From Rhizobiaceae bacterium (GTDB lineage Bacteria; Pseudomonadota; Alphaproteobacteria; Rhizobiales; Rhizobiaceae): a stretch of 64,000 nt of DNA. The position numbers and the translations under genes were made by a program. Positions 38,666-47,965 of this stretch are shown piece by piece. The number at the start of each line of letters is the position of its first letter. The stretch's first letter is position 1. The notes beneath the pieces were generated by a model. It ran no database searches, was not told the origin of the DNA, and saw only the letters and a list, made by a program, of their open reading frames with translations. Location: contig JAHBYY010000008.1 of NCBI GenBank assembly GCA_019635715.1, positions 1 to 64,000 on the forward strand. Direction: 5' to 3'.

Positions 38666-40555
38666 CTAGAAGCTCAGCGCGCGTGCGACTGCGGCCTGGT
38701 CCACATAGACGTCGTACTGGGTCTGCAACTGCGCCACCAACTGGTCAAGCAGGTCGTCGGCGAGACCGGAGGCGAAGGCGTTCTGCTCGCCTTCGGGAAC
38801 GGCAGCGGGGTCCGATGCCGCCGGCTCGAAAACCTCCGTGACCTTGAACAGCACCGTCGCATCGCCGGCCGGAGCCGGAAACGTGCCCGTCCCGCCTTCC
38901 ACCGTCGCAAAGATCGCCGTGACGCCGTCCTTGCCGAGGTCGGCGTCGTCGGCCCCGCGCTTCAGGCCGCGCTTGGTCTGCTTTTCCAGGCCGAGCTCGG
39001 TCGCCAGCGCGTCGATCGTCGTGCCGTCCTTGAGGCGCTTGTCGAGTTCGGCGGCCTTGTCGGACAGCTTCTTCGTCGTGTCCGCGGCGATCCAGTCGGC
39101 GGTGACCTTCTCCTTCACCTCGTCGAGGGTGCGGTCCCGGGCCGGCGTAATGGCCTCGACCTCGAAGAAGACGTAGCCGTCGTTGCCGATGGTCACCGCG
39201 TCGTTCTCGACACCGGTCTCGGTCTCGAAGGCCGCCTTGAGAAGCGCGGCCGAGGCCGGCAGGTCGTTGATGATGGTGCCGTCGGGGCGCTGGCTGGAAC
39301 GGTCGACGGCGTCGACCCGCACGACCTTCAGCTTCAGCTTGTCGGCGGCCTCGGTCAGCGTGTCTCCCCCGGCACGCGCATCCTCGTAGGAATCGTGGAC
39401 GTCGAGCAGGACGCGATGCGCCTCGTTGAGGGCGAGGTCGCGGCGGATCTCTCCGGCCACGTCCTCGTAGGATTTCACCACTTCCGGGTTGATCGCCGTG
39501 ACGCGCACCAGCACCGGGCCGAATGCGCCGTCGACGATCTCGCTGACGGCACCCGGCTGGAGCGCGAAGGCCGCCTCGGCCACCTTGGGATCGGTGACCT
39601 TGTCCTTGCCCAGCGTGCCGATCTGGACGTCGGAGAGCGTCTTGCCTTCCGCCTCGACGATCTTGTCGAAGGTCGTGCCCGACTTCAGCGAGGCCAGCGC
39701 GGTTTCGGCGGCCTCCCTGGAGGCGAAGACCAGTTGTTCGATGGTGCGCGTCTCCGGCGTGGTGTAGCGTGCCTTGTTCGTCTCGTAGTCCGCCCGCACC
39801 TGGTCGTCGGAAACCGCGGCCTCGTCCAGAATGTCCTCGGGCTCGAGCTTCACATAGGCGATCTTGCGGTATTCCGGCGCCGAATAGGTCTTCTTGTGCT
39901 CGTCGAACCAGCTCGAAAGCACGGCGTCGCTCGGCGGCGCGACCGGCCCGGCGAGCGATTTCGGCAGCATCAGATAGTCGGCGGTGCGGTCCTCGCCGCG
40001 GTAGAGCGCGACGGCGCGCAGGAATGTATCGGGTGCCTTCATGCCGTCCGAGACCGCCTCGACGATCTGCTGGCGGATCGCCACCTGCGCGCGGTTGTTG
40101 AAATAGTCTTCGGGGCGCATGCCGATCTGGCGCAGCACATATTCGAACTGCTGCCGGCTGAAGCGCCCGTCCGATCCCTTGAACGCCGGGTCGGTGGCCG
40201 TCAGATCGGCGATCTTGTCCTTGGACAGGCCGAGGCCCATCAGGCGGGCCTGCTCGTCCAGCACCGCGCCGGCGATGAGCTGCGACAGCACCTGCTGGTC
40301 GACGCCGAGCGCCTGCGCCATTTCGCGGGTGACGCGCTGGCCGAAGCGCTGCGAAAGCACGCTTAGCTGACGGTCGTAGGCCAGGCGATATTCGTTGACC
40401 GACACTTCGGTCCCGCCTGCCGTGAGAACGGAATTTCCGCCGTGGATGCCGCTCAACTGGCCCGAGACGCCCCACACTGCGAAGCTCAGGACGAGCAGCA
40501 TCAGAAGCAGCTTTGCGACCCAGGTTCCTGCGGCGGTTCTAAGCGTATCGAGCAT
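38666..40555 (-). CDS. PpiD-like periplasmic folding factor (SurA_N/parvulin domains)
   Basis: Membrane-anchored periplasmic chaperone and peptidyl-prolyl isomerase. 629 residues: one N-terminal membrane anchor at about 14-33 (AKLLLMLLVLSFAVWGVSGQ), a SurA-N-like helical domain (to about 230), a parvulin domain at about 265-355 (GTTFDKIVEAEGKTLSDVQIG, then EAAFALQPGAVSEIVDGAFG), and a C-terminal region of about 240 residues with a further degenerate repeat. ATG at 40555. Divergent from tpiA. Called ppiD by analogy with E. coli; many rhizobial copies are so named. Confidence 0.88.
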   Translation of the reverse strand: MLDTLRTAAGTWVAKLLLMLLVLSFAVWGVSGQLSGIHGGNSVLTAGGTEVSVNEYRLAYDRQLSVLSQRFGQRVTREMAQALGVDQQVLSQLIAGAVLDEQARLMGLGLSKDKIADLTATDPAFKGSDGRFSRQQFEYVLRQIGMRPEDYFNNRAQVAIRQQIVEAVSDGMKAPDTFLRAVALYRGEDRTADYLMLPKSLAGPVAPPSDAVLSSWFDEHKKTYSAPEYRKIAYVKLEPEDILDEAAVSDDQVRADYETNKARYTTPETRTIEQLVFASREAAETALASLKSGTTFDKIVEAEGKTLSDVQIGTLGKDKVTDPKVAEAAFALQPGAVSEIVDGAFGPVLVRVTAINPEVVKSYEDVAGEIRRDLALNEAHRVLLDVHDSYEDARAGGDTLTEAADKLKLKVVRVDAVDRSSQRPDGTIINDLPASAALLKAAFETETGVENDAVTIGNDGYVFFEVEAITPARDRTLDEVKEKVTADWIAADTTKKLSDKAAELDKRLKDGTTIDALATELGLEKQTKRGLKRGADDADLGKDGVTAIFATVEGGTGTFPAPAGDATVLFKVTEVFEPAASDPAAVPEGEQNAFASGLADDLLDQLVAQLQTQYDVYVDQAAVARALSF

Positions 40556-40787
40556 TCAGCCAATCCGTTCGCGCGCGAAAATGCGGCGCCTTCGACGATA
40601 GGACGGGCAATAGCGCCCTTGCCTGCATGTGTCGATTGCTTTGTGGTCTGATTTTGGTACGGAGGCGAATGTCGGGCGCCTCCGCCGGAGGCCGACGGCT
40701 GCCGGGGAGTGGATCGCGAGGCCGGGCCGCCCGCGTCGCATGCGCATCGGCCCGACGGCCTCGGGACGCGCACCAGGAGAGATTGAA

Positions 40788-41552
40788 ATGACACCGAATG
40801 TACGCCCGCTGGTAGCCGGGAACTGGAAGATGAACGGCTCGGGCGACCAGCTCGCCGAGCTCCGCTCGATCGCCCAGGGTTTCCTGGGCAGTCTCGAAGC
40901 CGAGACCGACGCATTGGTGTGCGTGCCCGCGACATTGCTCGAGCGCGCCTCGAAGATCGTCTCGTCCACGCCGGTGAAGGTCGGCGGCCAGGATTGCCAC
41001 CGCAACGCCAGCGGCGCACATACCGGAGACGTTTCGGCCGAAATGCTCAAGGATGCCGGAGCGTCCCACGTCATCGTCGGGCACTCCGAGCGTCGCACCG
41101 ACCACGGGGAGAGCGACGCGGATGTCCGTGCCAAGGCCGAGGCCGCCTGGCGTGCCGGGCTCGTCGCCATCATCTGCATCGGCGAGACGCGGACCGAGCG
41201 CGAGTCCGGCGAGACGCTCGCCGTCCTGTCGCGCCAGATCGCCGGTTCGGTTCCGGAGGTGGCGACGGCGTCGAACGCGGTGGTCGCCTACGAGCCGGTC
41301 TGGGCCATCGGCACGGGCCTGACGCCGACCGCCGACGACGTGGCCCGGGCGCACGCGCATATCCGCGCCGAGCTGGGCGGCAAGATCGGTGCCGAGGCGG
41401 CACGCATCCGCATCCTCTACGGCGGCTCGGTCAAGCCCGCCAACGCGGTGGAGCTTATGGGCGTCGCCAATGTCGACGGGGCCCTCGTCGGTGGCGCAAG
41501 CCTGAAGGCCAAGGATTTCCTCGGCATCGCGGAAGCCTATCTTTCGCTGTGA
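40788..41552 (+). CDS. tpiA: Triosephosphate isomerase
   Basis: Interconverts dihydroxyacetone phosphate and glyceraldehyde 3-phosphate. 254 residues: [10 protein letters not shown] (Lys), [15 protein letters not shown] (His), [15 protein letters not shown] (Glu) and [14 protein letters not shown]. The ATG at 40788 ([11 protein letters not shown]) follows AGGAGA at 40775; a longer frame upstream is not family-like. Divergent from ppiD across 232 bp. Confidence 0.98.
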   Translation: MTPNVRPLVAGNWKMNGSGDQLAELRSIAQGFLGSLEAETDALVCVPATLLERASKIVSSTPVKVGGQDCHRNASGAHTGDVSAEMLKDAGASHVIVGHSERRTDHGESDADVRAKAEAAWRAGLVAIICIGETRTERESGETLAVLSRQIAGSVPEVATASNAVVAYEPVWAIGTGLTPTADDVARAHAHIRAELGGKIGAEAARIRILYGGSVKPANAVELMGVANVDGALVGGASLKAKDFLGIAEAYLSL

Positions 41553-41651
41553 GGGCCGCCGCGGTTCGGTCAGCGGTGGATCTCAAGCCCGGACCCGCGA
41601 GACTGGTGCGAACGCGCCGGTCTCGGGGACGGCGGTGGGCTGGATGTCCTG

Positions 41652-41666
41652 GAACAAAAAGTGTAC
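41652..41666 (+). promoter_or_regulatory. Candidate LexA (SOS) site before ssb
   Basis: GAAC-AAAAAGT-GTAC, one mismatch from the alphaproteobacterial SOS box GAAC-N7-GAAC, 113 bp upstream of ssb. ssb is a frequent SOS gene in this class, but with one mismatch the site is only a candidate. Confidence 0.4.
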
Positions 41667-41778
41667 AAACTTGCTGTGGACAGGATGACGAGCCATTCGG
41701 TCGGTCGCTGCGCGTGCCGCCGGATGGTATAAGGTCCGCGGCGATTGAACCGGTTTCGGATGAGCGTGGAGAAGAGCG

Positions 41779-42303
41779 ATGGCTGGCAGCGTCAACAAGG
41801 TGATCCTGGTGGGAAATCTGGGGGCAGATCCGGAAATCCGGCGGCTGAACTCCGGAGAGCCTGTCGTCAACATCCGTATCGCCACGTCCGAGTCCTGGCG
41901 CGACAAGAACAGCGGCGAGCGCAAGGAAAAGACCGAATGGCACAATGTCGTGATCTTCAACGACAACCTCGCCAAGGTGGCCGAGCAGTACCTCAAGAAG
42001 GGAATGAAGGTCTATGTCGAGGGTCAGCTTCAGACCCGCAAATGGCAGGACCAGAGCGGCCAGGACCGCTACACGACCGAGGTGGTCCTGCAGAAATTCC
42101 GCGGTGAGCTGCAAATGCTCGATGCCCGTGGCGGCGGCGGCGGCGACGGACAGGTGTCGTCCTATGGCGGCGGCGGGCAGAGCCGCGGCGGCTCCGATTT
42201 CGGCCGCTCGGGTTCCGACGATTACGGCCGTGGCGGCGGCGGTGGCGGCGGATCTCGGGGCGGCGGTTCGGCGCGCGATCTCGACGACGAGATTCCGTTC
42301 TGA
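41779..42303 (+). CDS. ssb: Single-stranded DNA-binding protein
   Basis: Coats single-stranded DNA during replication and repair. 174 residues: OB-fold at 1-112 ([60 protein letters not shown]), a Gly-rich disordered linker (about 120-165) and the C-terminal partner-binding tail DLDDEIPF. Length is usual. Upstream neighbour is tpiA rather than the divergent uvrA found in many relatives. Confidence 0.98.
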   Translation: MAGSVNKVILVGNLGADPEIRRLNSGEPVVNIRIATSESWRDKNSGERKEKTEWHNVVIFNDNLAKVAEQYLKKGMKVYVEGQLQTRKWQDQSGQDRYTTEVVLQKFRGELQMLDARGGGGGDGQVSSYGGGGQSRGGSDFGRSGSDDYGRGGGGGGGSRGGGSARDLDDEIPF

Positions 42304-42344
42304 TTGCTCGAATCTGGGCGAAGAGGACCAAGGTGCGACGTGCT

Positions 42345-43631
42345 TCAGCGGCCGCAGAGCCTCAATATGTGATCCGCGGCGCGGTCGCGCCCCGTCGCGG
42401 GCGTCATCACCGCGGCGTTCGCCACAAGTCTGTCGCGCATGACGTGGTCGTGAAGCAGATCGACGATCGCCGTGGCAAGCTCGCCTGGCGTCCAGGTGCT
42501 GCGCGGCAGGCGGCGGCCGGTGCCGGTCTCCTCGGCGCGCCGCGCATTGTCGTGGCCGTCCCAGCAATAGGGCATGATCAGCGACGGAACGCCGAAGGCC
42601 AGCGCTTCGCAGAAGCTGTTGTTGCCGCCGTGGTGGATGAACAGGTCCGACTTGGCCACGACCGAAGGCTGCGGAAACCACGAGTCGAGATGGACGTTGT
42701 CCGGCACCGCCCGGTAGGTCTCCCGAAAACTGCCGGCATTGACCAGGAAGCGCGCCGGCAGGCTTGAGAACACCGCGAGCATGCGCTCGATCAGGCTGGC
42801 ATCCATCGCGCCGAGGCTGCCGAAGCTGACATAGACCAGCGGTCCGCCGTTGCGCGGCAGGGCAGGGACGTCGAAGGGCGCTTCCTCCCTGATGCACCCT
42901 TCCAGATAGACGTGGGTGCGGGGATCGAGTTTTCTGGTCCGCCGGCGGCGGACGATCGTCGGCGTCAGCAGCAGGTTGAGGTGGGGCGAGGGCTCGAGGA
43001 ACAGCGTGCGGTCGAGCGCCGGCAGGCCGCGGCTGACGCGGAAGGCGTTGTAGCGCGTCTGGACCGGTCCGACGCCAGCCGCGTAGCGGGCTTCGAAGGC
43101 CGCCCGTGCCGCATCGTCGGCGGCCAGTCCCGACAGGTAGGGCGGGACGCCGGGGTCGGGAAGCTCCGTCTCGGCGCAGGAGACGACGCGGACCCACGGG
43201 CAGTCGGCGGTCGCGATCGCCGGAAACATGATGACATTGTCGAGCACGGCGACGTCGGGTTTCAGGCGGGCGAGCAACGCCTTCAGCGGCGCCTCGGCCT
43301 TGATCGCGGTGTCGACGATCGCCTCCCAGGTCGGCGCGACATAGGTCTCGATCTGCTCTTCGGCCGGCAGGCGGAAATGCGGGACATGGCGGTTGACGAA
43401 GGCCTGCCAGTAGTTCTCGCTGGCGGCGTGGCTCTCCTCGCGGGGCAGGACATATTCCTGGAATCCGTAGTCGCCGAACATGCCGGCGAAGCCGGGATGG
43501 CAGATGAAGACCGGGCGGGCGCCGCGCTCGCGCAGCGACTGGGCGATGCCGACGCAGTTGAGCGCCGCGCCGAAGCTCGCCTCGGGAAAGAAGGCGACGG
43601 TCGGCCGCCCATTGGCCTTCCGTTCATTCAT
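42345..43631 (-). CDS. GT1-type (UGT/MGT-like) glycosyltransferase A
   Basis: 428-residue GT-B fold glycosyltransferase of the UDP-glycosyltransferase/macrolide type. N-terminal acceptor domain starts with VAFFPEASFGAALNCVGIAQ; C-terminal donor domain contains LVYVSFGSLGAMD and the donor motif HHGGNNSFCEALAFGVPSLI followed by PYCWDGHDNARRAEETG. The family PSPG motif HCGWNS appears here as HHGGNN. No signal peptide or membrane segment, so it acts in the cytoplasm. It overlaps the end of the GntR gene by 8 bp (43624-43631) and is co-transcribed with it. A paralog lies at 49047 in the opposite orientation. Acceptor and sugar donor are unknown. Confidence 0.88.
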   Translation of the reverse strand: MNERKANGRPTVAFFPEASFGAALNCVGIAQSLRERGARPVFICHPGFAGMFGDYGFQEYVLPREESHAASENYWQAFVNRHVPHFRLPAEEQIETYVAPTWEAIVDTAIKAEAPLKALLARLKPDVAVLDNVIMFPAIATADCPWVRVVSCAETELPDPGVPPYLSGLAADDAARAAFEARYAAGVGPVQTRYNAFRVSRGLPALDRTLFLEPSPHLNLLLTPTIVRRRRTRKLDPRTHVYLEGCIREEAPFDVPALPRNGGPLVYVSFGSLGAMDASLIERMLAVFSSLPARFLVNAGSFRETYRAVPDNVHLDSWFPQPSVVAKSDLFIHHGGNNSFCEALAFGVPSLIMPYCWDGHDNARRAEETGTGRRLPRSTWTPGELATAIVDLLHDHVMRDRLVANAAVMTPATGRDRAADHILRLCGR

Positions 43632-44571
43632 GGGAAGCGGGGCGCCGTATGGTGCCGGTCAGGGCGGGCGCGCCGCGATTTGCCGCATGCGGCCGCTGCG
43701 CGTGCGACAGCCTCAGATGGACCCGCATCAGGTCGGCGGCGATCTCCTCCTGGCGGCTTTCGAGCTGATCGAGGATCGCCAGGTGCTCGCGCGTCGACTG
43801 CCGCAGCCGATAGACCGAGACGCCGGGCATCGCGCCGGGCACCCGGCGCAGGCGATGATGCGCGCCCAGCGCGTCGGCCAGGAAGCGGTTGGCGCAACCC
43901 GACGCGACCATCGCATGAAACTCCCGGTCGAGGCGCTGGCACTCGCGGATGTCGAAGGCTGAGTCCGGCATGGCGAGCAGGACCTCGGTGCCGGCGCGCA
44001 GCGTCGCGGCCTTGGCCCCATCCAGCCTGAATCCGGGCGCCAGGATCGCCGCGGGTTCGGTCAGCAGCCGGAACTCGTAGCTGTCGGCGATCGCGTCCGG
44101 GCCGTCGGGGGCCGGACGAAAGAGCCAGGCCTGACCCGAGGCGCGCTCGACGAACCCGTCTTCGGACAGTCTTTTCAGTGCCTTTAGTACCGTCTGCCGC
44201 GCCACTCCGTAGCGCCGCGCCAGATCGCCGGCGGCCACGCTGGCGTCCAGTCTTCGGGCGGCGCGGTCCCGCAGGATGGACTCGCCCAGATCGTCCTCCT
44301 CGGCGACGGGCAGGCTGGCGGCGCCGGCGTCGCTCGCGGCCGGGTCGGCGGCGAGGCGGTAGCCGCCGTCCAGGTCGACCGCGATCAGGCCTCTCTCCGC
44401 GAGAAGGCGGAACGCCGCCCGCACGGGGGTGCGCGAGACGTTGCACAGCGAAGCGATCTGCTGTTCCGGCAGGCGGGCGCCGAGCTGCAGGCCCCGCTCC
44501 GTGGCGATGTCGAGGATTTTCTGGGCGAGATCGATGTGGTTGGTGCGGGGCTTGCGGACGGCAGCTTGCAT
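43624..44571 (-). CDS. GntR-family regulator with two winged-helix domains and FCD-like domain
   Basis: 315 residues. First GntR wHTH at about 10-65 (LAQKILDIATERGLQLGARL, SLCNVSRTPVRAAFRLLAER). A second, separate wHTH-like unit at about 95-150 (DLGESILRDRAARRLDASVA, LARRYGVARQTVLKALKRLS, DGFVERASG). Then an FCD-like ligand-binding domain (about 160-300; AFDIRECQRLDREFHAMVAS, ANRFLADALGAHHRLRRVPG, TREHLAILDQLESRQEEIAA). Tandem GntR HTH units in one chain are unusual. Start ATG 44571 (MQAAVRKPRTNH). It is divergent from the transporter operon, which it probably represses. Confidence 0.88.
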   Translation of the reverse strand: MQAAVRKPRTNHIDLAQKILDIATERGLQLGARLPEQQIASLCNVSRTPVRAAFRLLAERGLIAVDLDGGYRLAADPAASDAGAASLPVAEEDDLGESILRDRAARRLDASVAAGDLARRYGVARQTVLKALKRLSEDGFVERASGQAWLFRPAPDGPDAIADSYEFRLLTEPAAILAPGFRLDGAKAATLRAGTEVLLAMPDSAFDIRECQRLDREFHAMVASGCANRFLADALGAHHRLRRVPGAMPGVSVYRLRQSTREHLAILDQLESRQEEIAADLMRVHLRLSHAQRPHAANRGAPALTGTIRRPASHE

Positions 44572-44757
44572 GGTTCGATCGCCGGGCGGCGGTTCCGGTT
44601 GCGGCCGACAATTCCCGGCCATCCGTAAATTATGGATTGACGTATTTTTTTCCGCAATAGTACTGTCAGGAGAATAACGACCGGAACAGGTCGGGGACCA
44701 TCGGACGGTTCGTCAGCGGACCGGACGCATCTGCTGATCAACGAATGGGAGTTCGTC
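44572..44757. promoter_or_regulatory. Divergent promoter region of the GntR/transporter cluster
   Basis: 186 bp, AT-richer in its middle. A possible -35 TTGACG lies at 44637-44642 followed by a T-run and TAGTAC at a short spacing of about 15 bp. GntR operators would be expected here, but I saw no clear palindrome. Confidence 0.4.
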
Positions 44758-45825
44758 ATGACTGCGCCGATTTCGTCCGGGCATTTCGCCTGGGCCGCAC
44801 GCTCCGCCATTTTCGGGATCGCACTGGCGCTGGCAGGGCCGGCCGCCGCCCAGAACCTGGTGATCTCCAACTGGGACGGCTACATGGCGCCCGACGCGAT
44901 GGAGGCCTTGAAGGCGGCCACCGGCGTCTCGGGCGAGGTGGTGGTCCATGCCACCAACGAAGAGATCATGGGCAAGCTGATCGCCTCCGGCGGCAAGGGC
45001 TACGACGTGGTCTTCGTCTCGTCGCCGTTCGCCGAGGTGCTGAACAAGCTCGGACTGATCGAGCCGGTCGATCACGCCAAGGTCCCGAACCTGGCCAACC
45101 TCTACCCGGAGGCGACGACGCTCGCCTACGATCCCGGCAACACGTTTTCGGTGCCCTATACCTGGGGCACGACCGGGCTCTGCTACCGCTCCGATCTGGT
45201 GAAGGCGGAGCCGGCCTCCTGGAACGACCTGCTGAAGCCCTCCGACGACATCAAGGGCAAGACCACGATGCTGGCCACCGATCGCTGGCTTCTGGCGGCC
45301 GGCCAACTGGCGCTCGGCTATTCGGTCAACGAGACCGATCCGGCCAAGATGGAGGAGGTGAAGAACCTGCTGATCTCGGCCAAGAAGACACTGCTCGCCT
45401 ATGACGACACGACCTTCTACTCCAAGCTCGTCTCCGGCGAAGCGCTGCTCGTCCAGGCCTGGGACGGCTGGTGCAACTACGGCATCACCGACAACAAGGA
45501 CATCAAATATTTGATCCCGAAGGAGGGGTCCGATCTCTGGCTCGACACCATGGTCGTGATGAAGGCCTCCGAGCACAAGGACGAGGCGTTCAAGTTCGTG
45601 AACTTCATCCTCGAAGCCAAGAACCACGCCTGGGCGGCCGAGAACATCCTGTACAAGGTGCCGAACAAGGCGGCGATGGACAGCCTGCCGGCGGAACTCG
45701 GCCAGACCTATCCGAACATGGCGATGCCGGTCGCCGATATGGTCAAGTTCGAAGTGTTGCGCGACGTCGGCGAAGCGCAGCGCGCCTATTCGAAGATCGT
45801 CAGCGAGATCAAGGCGGCGCAGTAG
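44758..45825 (+). CDS. Polyamine/opine-type ABC transporter substrate-binding protein
   Basis: 355 residues of the PotD/PotF-like family. Signal peptide ends near GPAAAQ; mature N-terminus NLVISNWDGYMAPDAMEALK is the characteristic strand-loop of PotD-like proteins, followed by TNEEIMGKLIASGGKGYDVV and VPYTWGTTGLCYRSDLVKAE. Trp-rich substrate site features (ISNWDGY, QAWDGWCNYG) suggest an amine ligand by family. First gene of the plus-strand operon, followed by a perfect 45-bp inverted repeat and then the permeases. The true ligand is unknown. Confidence 0.9.
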   Translation: MTAPISSGHFAWAARSAIFGIALALAGPAAAQNLVISNWDGYMAPDAMEALKAATGVSGEVVVHATNEEIMGKLIASGGKGYDVVFVSSPFAEVLNKLGLIEPVDHAKVPNLANLYPEATTLAYDPGNTFSVPYTWGTTGLCYRSDLVKAEPASWNDLLKPSDDIKGKTTMLATDRWLLAAGQLALGYSVNETDPAKMEEVKNLLISAKKTLLAYDDTTFYSKLVSGEALLVQAWDGWCNYGITDNKDIKYLIPKEGSDLWLDTMVVMKASEHKDEAFKFVNFILEAKNHAWAAENILYKVPNKAAMDSLPAELGQTYPNMAMPVADMVKFEVLRDVGEAQRAYSKIVSEIKAAQ

Positions 45826-45874
45826 AGTTGGCGACGCGAACGCAGTTTATCCGCGTGCGGCGCGCCGCCCTATC

Positions 45875-46031
45875 ACCCCCCTCTGGCCTGCCGGCCATCT
45901 CCCCCTCAAGGGGGGAGATTACCTTCTTACGAGCACATCGTTCAATCACTGCGATGGCGGAACCGGATGAGACGTCAACGCGAATGATCTCCCCCCTTGA
46001 GGGGGAGATGGCCGGCAGGCCAGAGGGGGGT
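45875..46031. repeat. Palindromic intergenic repeat, perfect 45-bp arms (element A)
   Basis: Left arm 45875-45919 and right arm 45987-46031 are exact reverse complements over 45 bp, separated by 67 bp. Each arm begins with CCCCCCTCTGGCCTGCCGGC and ends in an inner hairpin CCCCCTCAAGGGGG. It fills the gap between the binding-protein gene and permease 1 and ends 18 bp before the permease start. Related copies are at 50365-50440 and 51554-51746. It resembles RIME-type mosaic repeats of Rhizobiales. In RNA it would fold into a very stable stem-loop that may set the ratio of binding protein to permease. Confidence 0.95.
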
Positions 46032-46048
46032 GTATTGGGGAGGCTCGC

Positions 46049-46909
46049 ATGACCTCCCGCTCCGCCCTGCTGATGGCGCCCGCGCTGGCCTGGCTCACCG
46101 GGCTGATGGTGGTGCCGTGCGCCCTGGTGCTGGCGCTGGCCTTCTTCCGGCGCGGCATCTACGGCGGCATCGAGTACACCTTCACGCTCGAAAATTTCGG
46201 CATGGTGCTGAACCCGCTCTATGCGGGCATCTTCCTCAATTCGGCGCGGATCGCCGGCACCGCGACGGTTATCGCGGTGATCATCGGCTATGCCGCGGCC
46301 TACGCCATCGCCGCGTCGCCGCGCCGCCTTCAGCCGGTTTTCCTGTTCTTCGCGGTGCTGCCCTTCTGGTCGAACTACCTGATCCGCACCTATGCCTGGA
46401 TCGTGCTGCTCAACCGCGAGGGCCTGGTGACGCAGCTTCTGCGCTGGCTCGGCTACGAGGGCGAACCGCCTGCCTTGCTGTATACGGAAGGCGCGGTGAT
46501 CACCGGACTGGTCTACAACTACCTGCCCTTCGTCGTGCTTGCCTGCTACGCGCCGCTGTCGCGGCTCAATCCCGAGCTTGCCGAGGCGTCGCGCGATCTC
46601 GGGGCTACGGCGCTCACCACCTTCCGGCGCATCGTGTTGCCGCTGACGCTGCCCGGCATAGCCGCCGGCGCGGTGTTCGTCTTCGTGCTGTCGATCGGCA
46701 ACTTCGTCACCCCGGCGCTGCTCGGCGGCGGGCGGTTCCAGATGATCGGCAATCTGGTCTACGACCAGTTCCTCACCGCCAACGACTGGCCGTTCGGCGC
46801 GGCGCTGTCGATGGCGCTGATCGCGATCATGCTGCTGCTGCTGACGCTGCAGGCCTTCGCCGCCGAGCGCGCGTCGAGCCGTGTCGTGGTGCGGGAGGAC
46901 GCGACGTGA
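46049..46909 (+). CDS. Polyamine-type ABC transporter permease 1 (PotB-like)
   Basis: 286 residues, six predicted helices, start MTSRSALLMAPALAWLTGLM. EAA-type loop SRLNPELAEASRDLGATALT then TFRRIVLPLTLPGIAA, and the PotB-like ending ALLGGGRFQMIGNLVYDQFL. ATG at 46049 follows GGGGAGG. Its stop overlaps the GTG start of the second permease. Confidence 0.93.
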   Translation: MTSRSALLMAPALAWLTGLMVVPCALVLALAFFRRGIYGGIEYTFTLENFGMVLNPLYAGIFLNSARIAGTATVIAVIIGYAAAYAIAASPRRLQPVFLFFAVLPFWSNYLIRTYAWIVLLNREGLVTQLLRWLGYEGEPPALLYTEGAVITGLVYNYLPFVVLACYAPLSRLNPELAEASRDLGATALTTFRRIVLPLTLPGIAAGAVFVFVLSIGNFVTPALLGGGRFQMIGNLVYDQFLTANDWPFGAALSMALIAIMLLLLTLQAFAAERASSRVVVREDAT

Positions 46910-47676
46910 TCGCCCGCCGCATCGTCCTCGTCCTCACCTTCGCCTTCCTCTACATCCCGATCGGGGTGCTGGTGGCGCTGTCCTTCAACGAAGGCGGCCT
47001 GCCGACCGCGTGGTCCGGCTTCTCGTTCAAGTGGTACGCGTCGCTCGCCGGCAATCGTCCCATCCTGTCGGCGGCGCTGAATACGCTGATCGTCGCCGTG
47101 GTCTCGACGGCGATCGCCACGCTGCTCGGCACCCTGCTCGCCATCGGCGTCGAGATCCGTCGCCGGCGCGGCGCGGCGCTGGAAGCGCTGATCTTCGCGC
47201 CGATGATCATTCCCGACATCGTGCTGGCGATCGCGCTGCTGTCCTTCTTCTCGATGATCAACCTGACGATGGGCCTGCATACGATCGTTCTGGCTCACGT
47301 CGTCTTCAACATCGCCTTCGTCTGCTCCGTCGTCCGCGCCAGGCTGAAGACCTTCGACTGGTCGATCACCGAGGCCTCCGCCGATCTCGGAGCCTCGGCC
47401 TTCACGACGTTCCGGCGTGTCACCTTGCCGGTGATCCTGCCGGCGGTGGTGGCCGGCGCGCTGCTCGCCTTCACCCTGTCGGTCGACGAGTTCATCATCG
47501 CCTATTTCACCGCCGGCGCCGGCCGCGCCTCCACGACGCTGCCGATGCAGATCTATTCGATGATCCGCTTCGGCATCACGCCGGAGATCAATGCGCTGGC
47601 GACGATCGTCATGGCGGTCAGCGTCACCGCGCTGGCGTTGTCGCAGCGTCTCAACCGCGGGGTGGTCGGGCAATGA
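46906..47676 (+). CDS. Polyamine-type ABC transporter permease 2 (PotC-like)
   Basis: 256 residues, six predicted helices, starting with GTG at 46906 (IARRIVLVLTFAFLYIPIGV) overlapping the stop of permease 1 (GTGA). EAA-type loop ITEASADLGASAFTTFRRVT then LPVILPAVVAGALL; the later DEFIIAYFTAGAG is typical of PotC. It is followed by palindromic element D and then the ATPase. Confidence 0.93.
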   Translation: MIARRIVLVLTFAFLYIPIGVLVALSFNEGGLPTAWSGFSFKWYASLAGNRPILSAALNTLIVAVVSTAIATLLGTLLAIGVEIRRRRGAALEALIFAPMIIPDIVLAIALLSFFSMINLTMGLHTIVLAHVVFNIAFVCSVVRARLKTFDWSITEASADLGASAFTTFRRVTLPVILPAVVAGALLAFTLSVDEFIIAYFTAGAGRASTTLPMQIYSMIRFGITPEINALATIVMAVSVTALALSQRLNRGVVGQ

Positions 47677-47736
47677 CCTGTCGGCTTGCCTTTGCAAATG
47701 ATCCTGCGCCCTTCGCCTTTGGCGAGATGCCGAGGC

Positions 47737-47887
47737 ATCACCCCCTCACCGGCCCTTCGGGCCACCTCTCCCCCTGCCCGGGGGAGAGGAAATGCACTGC
47801 CGCGAAGCCGGCGTTTTTCCAGCTTCGGCACCTCTCCCCCGGACAGGGGGAGAGGTGCCGAGCGAAGCGAGGTGGTGAGGGGGTGAT
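47737..47887. repeat. Palindromic intergenic repeat, different family (element D)
   Basis: Outer arms ATCACCCCCTCACC (47737-47750) and its complement (47874-47887). Inside are two independent hairpins: CCTCTCCCCC-TGCC-GGGGGAGAGG (from about 47764) and GGCACCTCTCCCCC-GGAC-AGGGGGAGAGGTGCC (47827-47859). It fills the 289-bp gap between permease 2 and the ATPase. It is built from GAGAGGTGCC-type units and shares no arm with elements A-C. Confidence 0.85.
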
Positions 47888-47965
47888 ACCTCTACAAGCG
47901 GGAGAAACCGGCTCGGAGAGGATAGGAACCTCTCGCGACTGCGGTTGCCTGCGAAGGACGGAACG

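Noticed and set aside
25252-44639. 11-mer ATTATGGATTG at 25252-25262 and 44629-44639, both in promoter regions
   Set aside because: Only two copies in unrelated operons, next to different -35-like sequences; probably chance in AT-rich promoters.
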